From NCBI RefSeq assembly GCF_027486195.1, contig NZ_JAIXPP010000020.1, positions 62,001 to 126,000 of the forward strand: a stretch of 64,000 nucleotides of DNA. The letters run 5' to 3'. This DNA comes from Novosphingobium sp. Lineage in GTDB: Bacteria > Pseudomonadota > Alphaproteobacteria > Sphingomonadales > Sphingomonadaceae. Shown here in pieces: positions 60,986 to 64,000 of this stretch. The notes beneath the pieces were generated by a model. It was not told the origin of the DNA and did no database searches. It saw nothing but the letters and a program-made list of their open reading frames with translations. The stretch's first letter is position 1. Each line of letters opens with the position of its first letter. A program made the translations under genes and the position numbers.

Positions 60986-61018
60986 AAAAAGAGCGCATCC
61001 CGGCAAGGCGGGTGCGCT
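60986..61018 (-). terminator. Rho-independent terminator after mutM
   Basis: On the minus strand AGCGCA-CCCG pairs with CGGG-A-TGCGCT around GCCTTGC-type loop bases, followed by CTTTTTG. It stops mutM transcription 73 bases after the mutM stop and only 35 bases before the rfbF start. Confidence 0.75.
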
Positions 61019-61090
61019 GACGTTACTCGACGCTAATCAGACGACGCGCCGAGTTCAATGTGGAAGCTGATCCGACATGAACAGAACCTG

Positions 61091-61906
61091 TCAGAGCCGC
61101 TGGCAGTGGCCGCAAAAGAACGTCGAGCGTCCCCCCTGCACCACGCGGCTGACCGGCTTGCCGCAGTGACATGGCTCGCCTTCCCGCCCGTAGACGCGCC
61201 AGTCCTTGGCGAAATAGCCAAGTTCGCCATCGGGGCGCACATAATCGCGCAAGGTGGAGCCGCCGGCGCGAATCGCTTCCTCCAGCACCGCGCGGATTTC
61301 GGGCACAAGGCGGCTTAGCGCGGCGCGGCTGACCTTGCCCGCCTCGCGCTCCGGATGAATCTTCGCGCGGTGGAGCGCCTCGCAGACGTAGATATTGCCG
61401 AGCCCCGCGACGATCTGCTGATCGAGCAGAAGCAGCTTCACCGCGGCGAAGCGGCCAGCGAAGGCCTTGGCGAGGTGGCCGGGGGTGAGGCCGGGGCCGA
61501 GCGGTTCGGGCCCCATAGCGGCAAACTGCGGCCATTGCTCCAGCGCGGCGGTATCGACCAGATCGACGGAGCCGAAGCGGCGCGCATCGTTGAGCGCGAG
61601 GGTGCGGCCTGCTCCGGTCTCCATCACCAGATGATCGTGCTTGCCGATCTCCTCGGGATCGATTCGCCAGCGCCCGCTCATGCCGAGGTGGAAGACCATG
61701 GTCTGCCCGCGGTCCACATGGATCAGACCATACTTGGCGCGCCGCGAAAGGCCTGTGATGCGGGCACCTGTCAGCGCCTGCACGAGATCAGGTGGAAACG
61801 GACGGCGCAAGTCCGCACGGCGGGTCTCGATACGTGCGATGACCTGTCCATCGAGGACATGGGCAAGGCCGCGGACGGTGGTTTCTACCTCTGGCAATTC
61901 AGGCAT
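61091..61906 (-). CDS. mutM: Formamidopyrimidine-DNA glycosylase (Fpg)
   Basis: This 271-residue DNA-repair enzyme removes 8-oxoguanine and formamidopyrimidines and cuts the AP site. The N-terminal P-E-L-P-E-V-E-T with catalytic Pro2 and Glu3 is intact, as are K in R-R-A-K-Y-G-L, G-M-S-G, and the C-terminal zinc finger C-H-C-G-K-P...F-F-C-G-H-C. Length is normal. It diverges from ubiE, an arrangement common in alphaproteobacteria. Confidence 0.96.
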   Translation of the reverse strand: MPELPEVETTVRGLAHVLDGQVIARIETRRADLRRPFPPDLVQALTGARITGLSRRAKYGLIHVDRGQTMVFHLGMSGRWRIDPEEIGKHDHLVMETGAGRTLALNDARRFGSVDLVDTAALEQWPQFAAMGPEPLGPGLTPGHLAKAFAGRFAAVKLLLLDQQIVAGLGNIYVCEALHRAKIHPEREAGKVSRAALSRLVPEIRAVLEEAIRAGGSTLRDYVRPDGELGYFAKDWRVYGREGEPCHCGKPVSRVVQGGRSTFFCGHCQRL

Positions 61907-61965
61907 GGTGCTTTGCCCCTAACAGGCTTTGCGGTTGCGGCAATTCCCACGTAAAGGCGCGGGGT

Positions 61966-62718
61966 ATGACTGACGCAACTGCTGCCGAGCCCGAAACCGT
62001 CTCCTTCGGCTATGAGGAGGTGACCCCGCAAGAGAAGACCGAGCGCGTTGGCGCGGTGTTTTCCTCCGTCGCGAAGAACTACGACCGGATGAACGACGCC
62101 ATGTCGGCAGGGATGCACCGGCTGTGGAAGGACCGCTTCGTGCGCCGGGTGAAGCCGCGCGCGGGCGAGACGATCCTCGACATGGCGGGCGGCACGGGCG
62201 ACATCGCCTTCCGCATGGCGCGGCATGGCGCGGCCATCACGGTTTCGGACATCAACCAGGACATGCTCGATGTCGGCATCGAGCGCGCCGAGAAGCAGGG
62301 CATTCAGGGCCTGACCTGGTCGCGCCAGAATGCCGAGGAGCTGACCTTCGGCGACCGCGAATTCAACGCCTATACGATCGCTTTCGGCATCCGCAACGTG
62401 ACGCGGATCGACAAGGCACTGGCCGAGGCGCACCGCGTGCTGAAGCCGGGCGGGCGGTTCTTCGTGCTCGAATTCTCGACCACCGAATGGCCGGGCTTTG
62501 CCGAGGTTTATGACCTTTATTCGCACAAGGTGGTGCCGCAGCTGGGCCAGATGATCGCAGGCGACGCGGATTCCTACCGCTACCTGATCGAATCGATCCG
62601 CCGCTTCCCCAAGATGCGCGAGTTTGAAGGCATGATCCGCGCCGCCGGCTTCCGCCATACCAAAGTCGAGGCGATTCTGGGCGGGGTCGTCGCGATCCAT
62701 TCGGGCTGGAAGATCTAA
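61966..62718 (+). CDS. ubiE: Demethylmenaquinone/ubiquinone C-methyltransferase
   Basis: This 250-residue class I SAM methyltransferase performs the C-methylation of the ubiquinone ring. Family marks: F-S-S-V-A-K-N-Y-D-R-M-N-D, motif I D-M-A-G-G-T-G-D-I-A-F, A-F-G-I-R-N-V and F-F-V-L-E-F-S, ending H-S-G-W-K-I. Its stop is ten bases before the TTG of ubiB, so both ubiquinone genes form one operon. Confidence 0.96.
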   Translation: MTDATAAEPETVSFGYEEVTPQEKTERVGAVFSSVAKNYDRMNDAMSAGMHRLWKDRFVRRVKPRAGETILDMAGGTGDIAFRMARHGAAITVSDINQDMLDVGIERAEKQGIQGLTWSRQNAEELTFGDREFNAYTIAFGIRNVTRIDKALAEAHRVLKPGGRFFVLEFSTTEWPGFAEVYDLYSHKVVPQLGQMIAGDADSYRYLIESIRRFPKMREFEGMIRAAGFRHTKVEAILGGVVAIHSGWKI

Positions 62719-62728
62719 GGCCGGCATC

Positions 62729-64000
62729 TTGACCCGCCACATCACGCATATTCGCCGCCTGCTGGGCTGGGGCATCACGCTTGCCCGGCACGGCGCGCTG
62801 ATCGGCATCGAGAACGACGCGAACACGCCCGCGCCGGTGCGGCGGCTGGTGAAGCTCGCGCGCTGGATTTCGCTCACTGGCAAAGGGCGGGATCGCGATT
62901 ACGCCGGGGCCTTCCGCGCAATCGGCCCGGCGGCGATCAAGCTGGGGCAGACACTGGCGACGCGGCCCGATCTGGTGGGGCCGGGACCGGCGGAAAACCT
63001 CCTCAAGCTGCAGGACAAGCTGCCTCCCGTCGATTTCGCGCTGATCCGCCGCGAGATCGAAACGAGCTTCGAGCGCCCGCTCGAATCGCTGTTTGCAGAG
63101 TTCGAGGTAGAACCTGTCGGTGCGGCTTCGGTGGCGCAGGTGCACCGCGCAGTGACGACCGATGGCCGCAAGGTTGCGGTCAAGGTGCTGCGCCCCGGCG
63201 TGCGCGAGAAGTTTGCCGCCGATATCGCGACTTACGAATGGGCCGCGGCGCATCTCGAGGCGGTGGGCGGCGAAGCCTCGCGGCTGCGTCCGCGCATGGT
63301 CATCGCCAACTTCAAGCGCTGGACCCTGCGCGAGCTGGATTTGCGCCGGGAAGCAGCCTCGGCCTCCGAGCTTGCCGAGCAGATGCATGCCTTCCCCGGC
63401 TACCGCGTGCCGAACATCGACTGGGACCGCACCAATGGCCGGGTGATGACGCTCGACTGGATCGACGGCATCAAGATCAGTGACAACGATGCCATCGATG
63501 CCGCCGGCCACAACCGCAAGGAACTGGCCGGACGGCTGGTGATCGCGTTCCTGCGGCAGGCGATCAGCGGCGGGTTTTTCCACGCGGACATGCACCAGGG
63601 GAACCTGTTCATCGAAGCCGATGGCACGATCACCGCGATCGACTTCGGCATCATGGGCCGCATCGACCGGCGCGCACGGCAGTGGCTGGCCGAGATCCTC
63701 TATGGCCTGACCACCGGCAACTATACCCGCGTGGCCGAGATCCACTTCGAGGCGCAGTACGTGCCGAGCTACCATTCGGTGGCCGAGTTCGCGACGGCGC
63801 TGCGCGCGGTGGGCGAGCCGATGCGCGGGAAGCCGGTGAGCGAGCTTTCAGTCGGCCAGATGCTCGACGGGCTGTTCGCGATTACCCGCGATTTCGACAT
63901 GCAGACCCAGCCGCACTTGCTGCTGCTGCAAAAGACCATGGTGATGGTCGAAGGCATCGCCACCCAGCTCGACCCCTCGATCAACATGTGGGACGTCGCC
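62729..64000 (+). CDS. ubiB: UbiB-type atypical kinase/ATPase, ubiquinone biosynthesis, 3'-truncated by window
   Basis: This is the first 424 codons of a protein that would normally reach about 510-520 residues; it runs off the right edge without a stop. It starts with TTG 62729 (L-T-R-H-I-T-H-I-R-R). The ADCK/UbiB signatures are present: A-I-K-L-G-Q-T-L-A-T-R-P-D-L (KxGQ motif), V-G-A-A-S-V-A-Q-V-H (Ala-rich loop), V-A-V-K-V, F-F-H-A-D-M-H-Q-G-N and I-D-F-G. UbiB proteins help late ubiquinone synthesis, probably by ATP-dependent lipid extraction. The C-terminal membrane helices are not in view. Confidence 0.92.
   Translation, partial: MTRHITHIRRLLGWGITLARHGALIGIENDANTPAPVRRLVKLARWISLTGKGRDRDYAGAFRAIGPAAIKLGQTLATRPDLVGPGPAENLLKLQDKLPPVDFALIRREIETSFERPLESLFAEFEVEPVGAASVAQVHRAVTTDGRKVAVKVLRPGVREKFAADIATYEWAAAHLEAVGGEASRLRPRMVIANFKRWTLRELDLRREAASASELAEQMHAFPGYRVPNIDWDRTNGRVMTLDWIDGIKISDNDAIDAAGHNRKELAGRLVIAFLRQAISGGFFHADMHQGNLFIEADGTITAIDFGIMGRIDRRARQWLAEILYGLTTGNYTRVAEIHFEAQYVPSYHSVAEFATALRAVGEPMRGKPVSELSVGQMLDGLFAITRDFDMQTQPHLLLLQKTMVMVEGIATQLDPSINMWDVA

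Overview
This 64 kb window is a GC-rich chromosomal segment from an alphaproteobacterium, most likely a sphingomonad close to Novosphingobium or Sphingobium. The evidence is a serine palmitoyltransferase gene preceded by its own acyl carrier protein, a DivK-type cell-cycle regulator, a single-cysteine DksA of alphaproteobacterial type, the mutM/ubiE/ubiB arrangement, and a fructokinase and GH68 enzyme that resemble those of Zymomonas. I see no rRNA, CRISPR array, insertion sequence, prophage or integrase. The only mobile-looking DNA is short palindromic repeats. Both window ends cut genes: an outer-membrane efflux lipoprotein at the left and ubiB at the right.

Layout. 1-4.8 kb: a heavy-metal-type RND efflux operon (adaptor, pump, outer-membrane factor) behind a palindromic operator-like site. 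5-16.5 kb: tRNA-Lys and mostly housekeeping genes (folK, N-carbamoylputrescine amidase, an exported methyltransferase-like protein, msrA, an RsmB-type rRNA methyltransferase, SdhAF4-like DUF1674, a solute-binding lipoprotein, PilZ, DksA, Sel1), then a compressed five-gene operon (DUF3572, HAD, RidA, GDPD, FemAB-like). 16.5-17.5 kb: divK followed by a ParDE-type toxin-antitoxin pair. 17.6-21.7 kb: the sphingolipid operon (ACP, serine palmitoyltransferase, SGNH hydrolase, His-rich TPR protein). 21.8-26.6 kb: an ADP-forming acyl-CoA ligase with a palindromic operator, tRNA-Gly, a HCCA-isomerase-like protein, nitrilase and a flavin reductase.

26.7-41.3 kb is a self-contained locus that fits raffinose-family oligosaccharide use. 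It holds a TonB receptor, an MFS sugar transporter, GH36 alpha-galactosidase, GalT, GalK, a GH68 beta-fructosidase, a ROK fructokinase and a LacI regulator. A flavin-dependent halogenase-like protein and a TPR/2OG-Fe(II) oxygenase-like protein share the LacI operon. Closely similar inverted repeats (ATTCAnnCGATTGAAT type) lie before the transporter gene and before the TonB receptor gene, with a weaker copy before the GH68 gene. They tie the separated units to one regulator.

41.5-45 kb: paired acyl-CoA dehydrogenases and a nitronate-monooxygenase-like enzyme. 45-61 kb: a surface-polysaccharide region. A long minus-strand operon encodes Wza- and Wzz-like export proteins, a GtrB-like GT2, a polytopic GT, GtrA, an epimerase, a YerE-like thiamine-diphosphate enzyme and a zinc-finger methyltransferase. 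An aldolase, a HAD phosphatase, an M23 peptidase, a GT39-like protein and the CDP-glucose pair RfbF/RfbG complete it. Together these suggest an unusual, possibly branched, CDP-derived sugar that is flipped on a lipid carrier and added outside the cytoplasm. The divergent aldolase/HAD promoter carries two perfect TTAA-N7-TTAA (CtrA-type) boxes. 61-64 kb: mutM, ubiE and ubiB.
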